From Lycorma delicatula (lineage: Eukaryota; Arthropoda; Insecta; Hemiptera; Fulgoridae), in assembly GCF_047948215.1 (NCBI RefSeq), contig NC_134455.1:323508147-323572146 (forward strand): a stretch of 64,000 nt of DNA. The letters are read 5' to 3'. Positions 1 through 11,602 of this stretch are shown here, one piece after another. A program made the translations under genes and the position numbers. Numbering within the stretch: the first letter of the stretch is position 1; each line of letters starts with the position of its first letter. The notes beneath the pieces are model-generated. The model saw nothing but the letters and a program-made list of their open reading frames with translations. It did no database searches and had not been told where the DNA came from.

Positions 1-510
1 TCGTCGACCGTAACAATGTGGGAAAACAAATCATCTCCATCTTGTCGATAGCAGTCCAAAAACGCTCGTCCATTGCACATTCTTTGCTCTTTGTGTTGGT
101 CGGTGAGCGTTTTCGATACCCACCTTGCACACAGTCTGTAATATCGAGCTTTTCTGTGACTCGTGTAGATAAGAGGTGCGTCCAACATGCGGAAATTCAC
201 CAGCCAGCCTAATCGTCAATCGCCGATCACATCGCAGTTTTCGGTTCACTTGTTCAACGATTTTGTCGGTCTGAATACTGGGCCTGACACTCCGGTCTTC
301 GTTATGCACATATTTGCTGTCATTTTTAAACACGCGGCACTTTTCTAACCTTTCCTTCATTCATTACCGTAGGTCAATACACTAGGTACAACGCGCAGCT
401 GAAGATCCTTTTGCATACAAAAATGGAATCACAGCGCGCACTTCACAACTGGCAGGAGAAACGATTGTCGCGGATATTGCGATCTGCATTCGCCGGCAGA
501 CAAACAACTA
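1..510 (-). mobile_element. mariner-like transposon, N-terminal half, cut by the window edge
   Basis: Read on the minus strand, roughly 470 down to 1 encodes the N-terminal half of a mariner transposase in several frames. It starts with PASCEVRAV near 460-430, continues through NEDRSVRPSIQTD and ISLAGEFPHVGRT-like helix-turn-helix sequence, and ends with KEQRMCNGRAFLD and HIVTVD at the window edge. The last aspartate codon (3-5) is where mariner transposases carry the first catalytic Asp of the DD34D triad, so the catalytic domain lies outside. Frameshifts and stops show it is dead. I could not define its terminal inverted repeat, which should lie between 510 and about 820. Confidence 0.8.
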
Positions 511-3500
511 TTGGATCAAAGCAACTGCAGTGTCTTCATAAATAGCCGATAGATGATCCTTCACGCGTGAAAGCTTGAAACTGTTTTCAGAACCGCTAAT
601 ATTTAAATATAAGCCGACGGCCGTAACTTTATGAATATGCCTCGTATTTTAATATTGTAAGAAGAAAAATAAACAGTTTGCAAAAACGTCCCTTAGAAAT
701 ACCTTTTTACTTGCTTGTACGAGTTAAAAGAAGTATTGTGATCACGAAAAGTTTCGGTTTTTAGATTTCAACGGAAATATTCATTTTGACCATCCCTGAA
801 TCCATTTTGACTAATTTCGGTGTGACGTATGTATCTCGCATAACTCAAAAACGATTAGCCATAGGATGTTGAAATTTTGGATTTAGGACTGTTGTAAGAT
901 CTAATTGAACACCTTTCCTTTTGATTGCTATCTACTGTACCAAAGGTGTCCAAAAAAGCTCAAAATTAAAAAAAATTGGTTTTTGGACATTTTCTTAACT
1001 GCATTAATAAGCTCTCATTGAGAGCTTTTCAACAATATATCATAAGTGATACTTATTTTCATTGGTTCCAGAGTTATACCCAAATAAAACTAAATAATGA
1101 AATATTGGATCTTACAAAGGGGAAGGCACATCAGTTTGAATAGGACTTCCATCTCCTTTTTTTTTAATTTGAATATATTGATCTATTAATAATTATTAAC
1201 CCGTGATTGAAAAAAAATTACAATAAATAAAATTCAATAACAAAAAAATAAAATAATAAAAAATTATTTATTAAAGACTAGGAGGATTGTATCTCACTCT
1301 CAAATTAAGTTAAAATGAAGTGCAGAAAAAATGTGTATATGTAATTTAATAGTACACAAGGAAGTTCTGTGGTGTCCGGATCAGATTTTTTATTTGTAAT
1401 AATTATTTATAATTTATAATATTTTTTATAAATTTGTAATTTAAGTTCTAAATTTGTTATGGTTGGATGATGTTATATGGTCTTTTGTAGAGCAGGTAAT
1501 GTGAGTTTCTGGACGAATTTGTAGCATCATTAATAAAATCATAAAAAATTGAAATATCTCTTCTTAAAACTTTCAGATCCAATATACATTATTTATAATA
1601 TTCAGCATCAATAGGATCAATTCGAGTCCTATAATTCTATATATATGCATCACATTTCATGGTCTTGATATTGGTTACATTTATTGTTGAAAGTAACTAT
1701 TTAAGTTCCTGTTTAATTTAACGACTTAGGGATTGATAAAATAATATTTCCTTACTTTTCCTAGGTATCTTCTTGAAAATAACTACCAAACTTGATGTTT
1801 CTAGATGTTTAGAAAATGGAAGAATAAATGGTTATTATTCAAAGACTAATAGACCCTTTGAATTAGTATATCTAAAGAATTGATTATTTCTGTAAGAGGA
1901 ATACTTTTCTAAATTAGACAATTAGGTTTTTCATATATCTGCATGTACTGTTACATATTTTCATAATGTGTAATATAATATTTATAGATCTCCCTGATAT
2001 TAAACAAGTTATCTATATAAATTATATAAATCATCTATATAAAGATAATGTATATGACTGCCAAATCACTATTCTTGATTACATTGTTTAAATATTACAG
2101 TCTTGGCAAAACTTTCATAAATAGTAAATTATCTGGATTTTTTTTTAAATTTTATTAAGTAGCAAATTCAATGAACAAAGGGAAAAATTTGAATTCTGAA
2201 GTTCTGCATTACATATTTTGACTTTTTTTATATAATGTTATATGATGCATATGATATTTAAAAAAAAAGAAAGAAAAACCTTAGTTATTAGAACAATTTC
2301 CTTATACAAAGTATTATTAAATGCATTAGTAGTTGGTGGCTAATAGTTGTAGTATTTGGTACCACTTAAAAAAAAAACAATAACAAAATAGCTTCCTTTT
2401 TATTAGTTAATACTATACTCAGTTTCAAATCTTGTAGGCAATGGAGTTATATTGTGGAAGCGTTATTCGAGATTGTAAAATTCTTTGAATGTTAGATAAA
2501 CATATGAACAACCAGCATGGTCTTATTTATATTTCTTAAATTAATCTGAATTAATTATTTATTAAATCTGTTTTATTACAAATGACTATAGGTCTTTAAA
2601 GAATGCCAAATATTGTAAAAAATAATCAGATTCAAATCTGCCACTAGGTAAATGCAAGAATATATTAAATTTAAAAGATAATTCACAATTCAAAAGTTAT
2701 GAAAACTTAGTGAGCATATATTTATGCCCACATTAAATGGAGATGCAGAAATTTCAGGTAGTTTTTTAAATTTTTAATAGTTTTATTTAAAATTCATCAA
2801 TAGAGTAATAATAATATTGTCACAAGTTCTTGGTTCGAACAGGATATTGAGCAACTAACAAACTAAAGATTTCTTATAAATATAATTTATTACTCTATAA
2901 ACAATAATAATAGCAATAAATTAATATAACTTTCAGAATATAATTCAAATAAAAAGACAAGATTAAGACAGTTAAATTAATAAATATAAAATACAGCCCA
3001 ATTTACTAAAAACGTTATAAGGGCTGCCAGAAACTAACATTGCATTAATAACAATTAAATAACAAGATAACAATTAAAAAGTCTAAAATTCATCCAATCA
3101 CTTTCCAAAAGTATTACTTTTATCTGTTTATTAAAGAACTATCCTCCTACACTTCATAAATAAATATAATACTTTCACTACTATTTAACAATAACTCACC
3201 GAGCAACTTCTTGTATTCATCCACTGTTCACACTGGAATACTCGCAATGTACTTTGTTTTACCACTTGCTTACTGATGTTGCTATTATCTAGACTGTGCC
3301 AAAAACTACCTCGCACAACTACTGACTGAAAAGAATCGTTTTTTGTTCCTTCTACATTCTTTCTTTATTTTCTTAGATTTTTTCTTAAACAAAGAAACCT
3401 GTTGCTCTGCTCCATTATACTGGTCCTGTTACAATATTATTCCTGTAAAAGAAGTTTCATTTAATTGTGTTGTAAATGGACTGGTGTGGAAATTTTTTAA

Positions 3501-3805
3501 ATGGTTAAGTAATTTATTAAAAATGGCCACAGAAGCATAAAAATAGGTCCTTTCTCCTAAGCCAAAGTATTGTGCAAGTTGTTAATTTTAGTAAATTAAT
3601 CCTTCTACTTTATGTTTTGTTTTTTACCTTTAATGTTAAGCTTTACATGTAACTGTATCTATTGTTTTTATTATATTCATGTATTGGCAGAATTCTTCCT
3701 TTTTTCTTCCTATTCACTTTCAAAGGATCCTGTACCCTTGCTTCCTTATTTTTTATATTTTTAAAGTAGTTTGTCAATTTAAAAATTGTGTTCTGTTTTC
3801 TTTAG
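511..3805. other. AT-rich sequence upstream of the first visible Fen1 exon
   Basis: No gene is visible. Positions 820-1165 look like a dispersed insect repeat: low-complexity text with a short perfect palindrome at 1009-1027 (nine-base arms around one base). The rest is AT-rich with no sustained coding signal. The start of Fen1 (an ATG followed by a G-I-x-G-L-type sequence) was looked for here and not found, so this is most likely intron. Confidence 0.4.
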
Positions 3806-3908
3806 GCCGAAAAGTAGCTATTGATGCATCAATGAGTTTATATCAGTTTCTTATTGCTGTAAGAAGTGAAGGGGCTCAACTAACATCGGTGGATGGTGAA
3901 ACTACCAG
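3806..3908 (+). CDS. Fen1: Fen1 coding exon with the first catalytic aspartate (second coding exon of the gene)
   Basis: Flap endonuclease 1 is a nuclear, structure-specific 5' nuclease that removes 5' flaps during Okazaki fragment maturation and long-patch base excision repair, stimulated by PCNA. This exon encodes [20 protein letters not shown] and then [14 protein letters not shown]. The Asp in AIDASMS corresponds to D34 of the human enzyme, the first metal ligand. The exon opens after a pyrimidine-rich acceptor ending TTTAG at 3805. Its first two bases complete a Gly codon begun in a missing upstream exon, which should encode about 27 residues. It ends on AG before the donor GTACAA at 3909, and the next exon supplies the T that makes a Ser codon. 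Phase and sequence match the family, and no lesion is seen. Confidence 0.95.
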
Positions 3909-4599
3909 GTACAAATGCCATAATTTATATGTATCTTATTGTATTGCATCATCTCTGTGGATTTGATTTGTAAAATAAAATTTTATTCTTTTATGATTAA
4001 TATAGAATACTCTGGTTTTGATATGTTGTCTTTGTTCAGTTGGTCATTCAATTTTTAGTGCAGTTAGTTTCAAAACGTCAGGTTTTCATCACAGTTCTTG
4101 TAAAAATTCACAAAATGGTGAATTTCTTTGCAAGGTCTGTGGTGGAAACTTGAAATTTTGACCTGCAGGTAAAAAAAACACAACACAGTTGTCCACTGTA
4201 ATGTAATAAAAACACTAAATTATGGTAGAAAGTTGCAATTAATGATACAATAACATAAAAATGTGATATGCTGGGACATTTCTAACGGTTACCATTTAAA
4301 TAACAAGCAAAATTAATAATATTGAATACATTTTTTTTACATTTTGCAATAAAGTCATAAGGTAAATATATTAATAAAAAACAATTGTATTTTGGTTGTA
4401 AAATTGGGGCTACTCATGTTTGTTGTGGAAACTGTTATGTGATTAATTCAGTATATGAAAGGCAACAGAAACTCTTTGACATTTGCTGTCCTATCATATT
4501 GCATGATCATACAAATCAAATTTTATGATTATTACTTTTGTCGTATGAGTGCAGAAAGGTATTTAAAACACAAAACCATTGGGATGTGTCATATGCTTC

Positions 4600-5445
4600 T
4601 AGAACCGTTCTTCATAGAAAAGACTGATTGATATAAATTCTTTGCTGTTGATGTGTAGGATGATATTGACAATTAGTATAGTGATGTTGAAGATATATAT
4701 ACAGATGAAAATATAGATCATGTTGAGAGGTCTTATGATCCCACTTATAATCTTCAGCTATCCTCTCTCTTTTTCTGTTTAGCCTCTGTAACTACTGTAA
4801 CGTATTACTTCAGAGGATGAATGAGGATGATATATATGAATTTTAATGAAGTATAGTCTTTGTACAGTCTCAGGTTGACTATTCATGATATGTGTGGTTA
4901 ATTGAAACCCAACCACCAAAGAACATCGGTATCCACAATCTAGTATTCAAATCGGTATAAAAGTAACTGCCTTTACCAGGATTGAACCTTAGAACTCTCG
5001 ACTTCAAAATCAGCTGATTTGCGATGACAAGTTAACCACTAAATTCGTCATTTAGTGACAAGGTATCCACATGCCCTGTGGGCAATCTTCAGCTATGCAG
5101 TGAACTCCATCTTATCTGTCAAAACAAATTAAATGATTCCGATCTGTGATTTGAGTCTATTAAAACAGCAAGCTGAACTTATGGCTCTGAATTACAAGAT
5201 TGATATTTGTTGGTAGTAAGAACAAGCATTACTACCTTCAGAAAAGAAATGCTGCTTTCTCAGTGGTTTATAAAATGAGTAGTTTTTTTGTGTATGTTTA
5301 AAAAAAAATGGTTGTTAACATAGTGGCATTCTGAATGCAATTAAGTCAAGCAGTTTAATTGTCAACTTTGTAGAAATTTGAAGTCCATAGTTAAATTAAT
5401 AGGCCTTCAAGGTGGGTTCACAAAATATTGGTTTTCATGTATACA
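4600..5445 (+). mobile_element. Decayed DDE-type transposon (ELNDL / GLQGGFT family), copy 1, interrupted by a SINE
   Basis: Both sides of the SINE at 4762-5083 carry damaged coding sequence of one transposon family. To the left is SYDPTYNLQ (about 4721-4750). To the right is LICQNKLND (about 5108-5135), with degraded continuation to about 5200 matching a family segment that usually reads close to ELNDLVRDL and AELLGSRL. At 5378-5440, LIGLQGGFTKYW matches the family's GLQGGFTK motif. A longer copy of the same family lies at 59470-61140. I know the family only as repeated uncharacterised insect proteins, and no transposon ends were found. The segment ends where R1-like LINE sequence begins. 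Confidence 0.55.
4762..5083 (-). mobile_element. tRNA-derived SINE, copy 1, with 13-bp target-site duplication
   Basis: Read on the minus strand, the element starts with a tRNA-like head: A box around TAGTGGTTAACTTG, then the palindromic AAATCAGCTGATTT, then a B box GGTTCAATCC. The body contains TTTGGTGGTTGGGTTTCAATT and the end is an AGAGGCTAAACAG tail followed by purine-rich sequence. It is flanked by a perfect 13-bp direct repeat, AATCTTCAGCTAT, at 4749-4761 and 5084-5096, which is the target-site duplication. The insertion interrupts a transposon coding region. Confidence 0.9.
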
Positions 5446-6840
5446 GGTTGGCCTGCCCCAAGGGCAGGCCATACATTACATTGGTGAAAAGGAGGATGAG
5501 ACCCAAGGTCCCTGCTATGCAGGATACTCAAGAATTACAGGGCATAATCAATGGCCTTTTTCTGGACGGACAAGAAGTAATGACTGATGAGACGAGGATG
5601 ATGGAGAGATTCCATCACATTTTACACAAGAGCAGTTATTGGATGCAATGTTACGCATGCCCCTGAGAAAGGGCCAGGCCCAAACCGGTTGCTGAATTTG
5701 GTGATAAGGGTGGTGGTCCAGGATGCTTCGAATGTATTTCTTGAGGTATATAATGCTTGCCTCACAGAGGGGGTATTCCCCCTACTGGTGGAGATGCCAG
5801 CAGCTGGTATTAGTTCTCAAACTGATGAGGAGGGACCCGGCATTATCCTCCTTGTACCAGCCGCTGGCCATGATAGATGCTCTAGCGAAAATGTTGGAGC
5901 ATATGCTCCAATGCAGAATATTCGCGGTGGCGGAGAGGGTGGGTGGACTCTCTGCCAGCCAATATGGCAATATGTTGTACAGGGCTGAATTGTGGTGGAG
6001 CATCACTATGTATGCAAAATATTTAGGACAATTCAAAGCTTCACACAGGAGATGCTGTTTACAGAAATGATCTATGCTTATCGCACAGTATCTAAGGAGG
6101 CAGTTGTGGTCCTGGCTGGCCTTTTACCTATAGACCTGCTGATTGAGCAAAGGAAGAGACTTCTATCTCCTGCTGATATAGAAGAGGAGTTGTTAGGAAT
6201 CTGGCAAAGCAGGTTGGACGAGGGGATGAAGGGCTGTGGATGCACCACATTGTCGGAGATATTAGAATCTGGTACTGAAAGACTCATAGCTCGCTGGGTT
6301 ACTCTTTAACACAGTTCCTGGTGGGCCATGGAGGCTATAGAGCTTACGTACAGATCCTCTTTGGACCACTCAGACCTTTGTCTCATGTGTGTTGAGGAGG
6401 AGACCTCTCTACATGTTTATTTTAGGTACACGATTTGAGAATGAATGCCAAGAGATGCTGGAAGCCTTGGGCACAGAGGTCATGTTTAATCCTCAAGACA
6501 CACAGAGAATTATGTTGAGAAGACCCCTTGAATAAAGGTTATAGAGGATTACACAAAGAAAGTGAATGACAGATTACATACCTCGGAGGAAGCTTGATAG
6601 GGAATTCAACCATGGAGGGTGCCAGGCCTGCGGCTGAGCGCTTAGAGGGCTTCCCGACTGTGTGTGGGTTGTCTTCGTGCAATGAGATCGCGGGCACTTC
6701 ACATACTGGCATATGATGGTTGTATTCTTCCCCTGTCAGAGGTAATGCTCCAAGAGCGGTTCCAGAAAGGGGAAGGAAAAAACATAGAAACACAGTAGAA
6801 TTTTGTAAAAAAGACTGGCCAAAGAGAACTTGATGAAAAT
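5446..6840 (+). mobile_element. R1-clade-like LINE fragment with internal deletion
   Basis: Translated pieces in shifting frames match the reverse transcriptase ORF of R1-type non-LTR retrotransposons. In order they are a pre-RT segment (MMERFHHIL, about 5599-5625), an RT finger segment (GPGPN-LL-like, LVIRVVVQDASNVFLEVYNACL, 5690-5765), and ALAKMLEHMLQCRIF (about 5878-5922). The post-RT block is YRTVSKEAVVVLAGLLPIDL (about 6076-6140), typical of R1 elements, then LARWV-like and terminal sequence. The catalytic YADD region is missing: the text jumps from the RT fingers (about 5970) to the post-RT block (about 6000), so several hundred bases are deleted. It is dead. Neither terminus nor a target-site duplication was defined. 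Confidence 0.75.
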
Positions 6841-7639
6841 TTCTGATACACCCCTCTAGTTGAACCCCAGAAGATTCCTTTTTCCTTCTCTGTATATCAA
6901 GTTAGAATCTATCAAAGAATTTTGTAAACACCATGGATAGAGAAAGAAAAGGCTTTAAAGATTTAAAAGAAATTTTCATAATTAAGTTTTCTGAAGGAAA
7001 ACTCAAAACTCAGTCAAAAGGAATTGGCAGCATGGAAATCATTTATGAAAGTGGTCAAGGATTTTCAGGCAACATAAAAGAAGGAAAGTAAAAAAACCTA
7101 GCATAAGTGTTTTGTAAGTCCTCTGAGCCATGGGATGTCGAATACAGTTTTTACATTTCATATTTCTTTCTTTCTGGGAAATCTTGGTGCAGTTAATGAT
7201 GAGCAAAATGAGAGGTTTTAACATAGAGACTTAATTCCAAGGGTGTTATTAGGATCCTGCAATGATGAGTAACTACTGTAGCTATAAAAAAGTTTGATTC
7301 CTTTTAAAGGAAAAAATAAGAAAATGTTATCATATTTCACATATGTTAATATTTTTTTGTTTTTTGTTTTTACATAGCCTAACATATTATGCTTATGTAT
7401 TTCAGTAAAATGATATTTCATGGTAAATAAAATAAATTAATAAAATGAGTTTCTGTTATTTATTTTATGAAACGTACAGTATTACTCATAATGAAAAACC
7501 TGTATGGAGAAAACCTTTTGTAAATATTAGATAATGTATTGCATTATTTGTCGGAGTGTATATTGTTTCAAATTATTATTAATTATATATTTTTTTTAAA
7601 ATCTCTTGTAGTAAATTATATATATTGTTTGAGGGGTGG
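6841..7639. other. Unassigned intronic sequence
   Basis: AT-rich intron sequence between two transposon relics. A short coding-like run at about 6933-7090 cannot be assigned to a family. Nothing else is seen. Confidence 0.3.
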
Positions 7640-8640
7640 CTGTATATGTATAGCATTCACAACTCCCAAATGAAACAAATATGGCACAAAAATACATTTA
7701 TTGTTACAAAAACTTAGATAATTTTTCACTAGTCATCATTTTCAGGCATGCATTTCTCCCAATGGTGAATGAGTTTTCTGATACAGACGATGAAGAATGC
7801 TGGTGGTCTTTCTTTGATTCATGATAACATTGTGTCCTTCAGTTTATCATCTGTATTAAAGTGAATACTCTTAATATTCCTTTTTATTTGTAGAAAGAAG
7901 TGAAAAATCACAGGGCACTGAATCTGATGAATATGGAATAGGTACAAATTTCAACTTCACAAGAGCTTGGTGGTCACTATGTACATGAACCATAGTGATA
8001 ATATTTATGCTGTGCTGCTTCTCTTTTGGAATTGTAATGATTCACCACAGTTTTGAAATTGAACTCGACTTCCTCATCACGATAATGTTTCAGAAGCTAT
8101 TCACAACATTCCATTTGTTGTTTGTTATTAATTTCTGAGTTTAAGTGGCTCTCACTGTAAACAGATTGTATGGTAGCCCAGTTGTGCAGTAATGCGTCCT
8201 CATTCTGTTAATAACCTTATCTGGATGGTAATGCGATGGTCAGTTTGAATCAGTTCATCCATTTCCTTTTGGTGCTTTTATTCAGTTAGAAACTGGTTGA
8301 CAATTGCTAGGTTCATTCATCCTCAATATTCGTTCACCAACTCTTTAATACAAATTTTATTCCCAATCTACTCACTGATTTCAATAAATAGTTTCATCAC
8401 AATAAACAGCTTTTAGACGACATTGAATGTGACTAGTACCTTTTCATGTGACATGTGTCATTCGCCTTTTCACTGTTAAAAATTAAATAACTGTACGTTG
8501 TTTTAAATACATAGCAGGTGTACTCAACTCCATAATAGAGACGACAAACAGAAAATGAGAGGGTGAATTTTGGAATGTTAATAGTAGGGAAACGAAAATA
8601 CAAGATTGCAGCACCTGTCATTTTGTGTGATCGGTCTCCT
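7640..8640 (-). mobile_element. Mariner-like transposon relic
   Basis: On the minus strand, degraded mariner transposase can be followed from about 8400 down to 7735. The clearest parts are SSDSVPCDFSLL around the third catalytic Asp, DKLKDTMLS, IKERPPAFF and a C-terminal HHWEKCMPEND, which match the usual C-terminus of mariner proteins (RPxxFF then RWxKCI). The N-terminal half is badly decayed, with many stops. No inverted repeats could be placed with confidence. Confidence 0.65.
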
Positions 8641-8746
8641 GCTATGTTCCAGTATGCATTACATTTTAGTACCCTTTTAAGTTAAAAATCATTCTTAAAT
8701 TTGTAAATTAATTTTTAGTTATTTATTATCAGTCTTATATATGCAT

Positions 8747-9455
8747 GGGGTATTCCATTCCATTTTAATTCAACTAATTTTCAAAACATTTATTGCATCA
8801 CTATTTTTTATTTTGATGATATTTGGTATATAATAACTAACCCACCTTCTAATGGCCAAAAAATGTTTTTTTTTTAATTTTCCATGAGCTGTAGCATTCT
8901 TATTTTACATGATACAGAGGTCAAAGAGGGTTTTTTGTATTCCAAAGAGTGAAGATGGAACTTTGTCTTAGTGTACTCAAATTTCATTTGTTACATAACC
9001 AAATCATGTAATGTTTACTGAAGTTACATTTAAAAATTTTGTTTTTTTTTCAAATTTTGGGCCCAGATTAAATAATGAAGAGCTTAGGATAACAGGCCTG
9101 TTTTTTATCTTTTAACTCTTAGGTATTAGTAGCACTTACAAAAAAAATATTGGACTGTTAATGAGTGTCCTTCATTAAAAAAAATGGCCGCCAAATAGTA
9201 AGATTTTAAATATGTCTCATTTTTGGGACCCAAAAACTACATGTGAGACAGGTGGCAAATATCTGAAATGTTTACAGCATTAAGTAATTTTTATATACTT
9301 TAAAACCATATAAAATTTATTTTATTACTCAAAGGGGTTGATAAGTAATAAAGCCATCAAAACCGCTAAAAACACTTTTCCGTCTATTCTTCTGTTTCTT
9401 GTTCACTGTGAACAAGTATCCAAAAAATTCACAGCATATATTTTTTCAGATAATA
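8747..9455 (+). repeat. Left terminal inverted repeat of the large DNA transposon
   Basis: Pairs with 15490-16222 in inverted orientation. Landmarks shared with the right arm are CACTATTTTTTATTTT at the outer end, CCATGAGCT, GTTACATAACCAAATC, GGGCCCA, ACAGGCCTGTTTT, ATGTCTCATTTTTGGGACCC and ACAGGTGGCAAA. The outermost 50 bases match less well. Confidence 0.85.
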
Positions 9456-10419
9456 ATGTAGGCCTACTATGTAAAATATATTGATATGTCTATAATGACA
9501 GCTTATTTATTTTAGATAGGTTGTTACTTAAAGTATGACTCATACACATAAACTCATGTTTAAACATGAAAGTGAATAGACATGCATGGACATGAATGTT
9601 TGTGTAATCCTGAATATAAACATTGTAGAAGGCTCAGTTACTGTTTCAATTTCAGAGTGATATGTTGTATTGTTGCTAGTGTTAATACTGACTGTGGTTA
9701 GGTAATGTACATTTGTTTATAAAGTAATTTTATTAGCAGTTAACTTCTCTTTTATGCGATATCTTTTATTTTTAATTTTATTAATTAGAGAAATTTTTAT
9801 TTTACCTGTAGAGGGACTGGAATAAGACAAAGTGAGGTGCAGTTGGACGTTTTATAATTTATACTAACTATATTGTTATTGTAAGAAACCCTGCATTTTA
9901 TAAAAATGGATTATGTAGTGTTAAATTGGCATTCACACTGAAACAGTATGTCACAAATTGACTTAAAGTAGATCTTCAGTGTTCCACAATATTTTAGAGT
10001 TTATTGAACAGCAGATAACATTGATATTCTTAAGAAATGGATGTACTGAAACAAAAAATATGTGTATTTTTTGCAAAACTGAATATTTAGATAAATATTT
10101 TCATATTAATAGGAAAAGTTGCTCTGACTCATTTAGCTGTCACACTAAACCTTTTAAGAAATTTCTTTGAATAATATCTTTGACATTTGCAACAAGCAAT
10201 CCAAATTTAAAATTAATTCCAGGCAGAGCACTCTGTACAAAATACTTAAACAAAATACAAAAACCACAAGATGATACAGAAAGTGAACCAGAATGTAGAA
10301 TATAATATAGAATCAGAATATATTTGAGCCTTAATGTGTTATAGTCGAATTAGCTTGTTCAGCATTTGAAATTATCGAGCAGCGCAAAGAACCAATTTAA
10401 AAAAATAAAATTACAAAAA
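9456..10419 (+). other. Internal 5' region of the large DNA transposon
   Basis: AT-rich sequence between the left arm and the first recognisable transposase residues. A 63-codon open stretch at 9979-10170 contains a CxxC-like spacing (CIFCKTEYLDKYFHINRK) that could be a remnant of a zinc-binding N-terminus. I cannot identify it further. Confidence 0.3.
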
Positions 10420-11602
10420 TAGCCGAGTCAGTTAGCAGTAAATTAAATGATTCCTTTGATTTAAATATTTCTACAGAAGAAACCAGTTTAGTACCACAAA
10501 ATTATGCTGATTTAGGTAGGGAATATGAAGAATTAATCATTAAATTAATGAATAAAATGAAAACGGTTACATCATTCCAGGAAAAAATTAATACTAAGTT
10601 TATTTCCAAGCAGCTGGAGCATTCAAAATCAGTTAAGTGTTTGTCAGTATTTAGCTCATCGATCCAAACAATTAGTTAAAACAAGTGGAATTTTGCCACA
10701 CATCAGCAAAAAGAAACTCTGTCATGTAATTGATATTGTTAAATGTGTCCAAGATTTTTACCAGAATGATGAGCATAGCCAAATGATGCCAGGCAAGAAG
10801 GATTGTGTCTATAAGATAAGCTGACGGGAAGAAAATTAATATTCAGAAAAGGCTTATTTTATGTAACTTAAAAGAATTGTACACAGCCTTCAAATAAAAC
10901 AATTTAAAAATTGGTTTTTCAAAATTTGCTGATTTAAGACCTAAATTTTGTATTGTGGCTGGTGGGTCAGGTACTCAGTCTGTGTGTGTGCGCGCGCGTT
11001 TTCCACCAAAATGTAAAACTAATGTTATTTACTCTAAAAATTATTTTGATTATAAAATTTTTCTTTCAACCATGGCATGTGATATAGAAAATGCAATGTG
11101 CATGCTGTCACAGTGTGAAAAATGTCCAGGCACTAATGAAGTGCTCAGATTACTGCAAGAGAGCTGGGATGATTTTGATTCTGAAATTATCTTCAAACAG
11201 TGGGTTTCTGTCGACCGTTGTGAACTAACTACTCAAATGCTTCCATTTCAAGAGTACTTAGATAAACTTACTGAAAAATAATCTAAAAAGGCATCATTTT
11301 GTTGCAAAGACAACAAAACATTTCCTCAGCATTAAAAAGGAAAACTTGTTGGAGTGTGAATGTATTGTAATAGGATACTTCTCTCAAAATTTTCCTTTTC
11401 TGGTACAGGATGAAGTCCAGTCATATCACTGATCAGAATCTTATGCCACAGTACATCCATTTCTTATATATTTTAAAAAAAGAAGGAAAATTATAAAGCC
11501 AAAGCTACTGTGTGATTATTGAGAACCTGGAAGCACAATACTACATCGTTTTTCTGCTTCCAAAAGCAAGTTATAAATAAATTAAAAACACTGTTACAAC
11601 AA
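10420..11602 (+). pseudogene. Transposase-like gene of the large DNA transposon, N-terminal and central part
   Basis: Degraded coding sequence in several frames. In order: YADLGREYEELI (about 10508-10540), PGKKD (about 10790-10804), QKRLILCNLKELY (about 10846-10884), GFSKFADLRPKF (about 10913-10949), GGSGTQSVC (about 10960-10987), a C-x-C...HQN motif readable only in the next frame (about 10983-11010), QCEKCPG (about 11112-11132), VQDEVQSYH (about 11404-11430), and HNTTSFFCFQKQVINKLKTL (about 11532-11590). Several motifs recur in uncharacterised transposon-derived animal proteins that I remember, but their catalytic residues are not known to me. The reading is broken by stops, by a frameshift at a GT/GC dinucleotide run (10979-10999) and finally by the LINE insertion at 11603. 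It continues at 15034. Confidence 0.75.
11592..11602 (+). repeat. Target-site duplication, left copy, of the nested LINE
   Basis: TGTTACAACAA here and TGTTACCACAA at 15023-15033 match at 10 of 11 bases and flank the LINE exactly. The duplicated bases also belong to the transposase frame on both sides (Leu-Leu-Gln/Pro-Gln), as expected if they were copied from the host element at insertion. Confidence 0.8.

Noticed and set aside
4985..5050. tRNA gene
   Set aside because: The A and B boxes belong to the SINE head; no cloverleaf with a proper acceptor stem can be drawn, and the same head recurs in other SINE copies.
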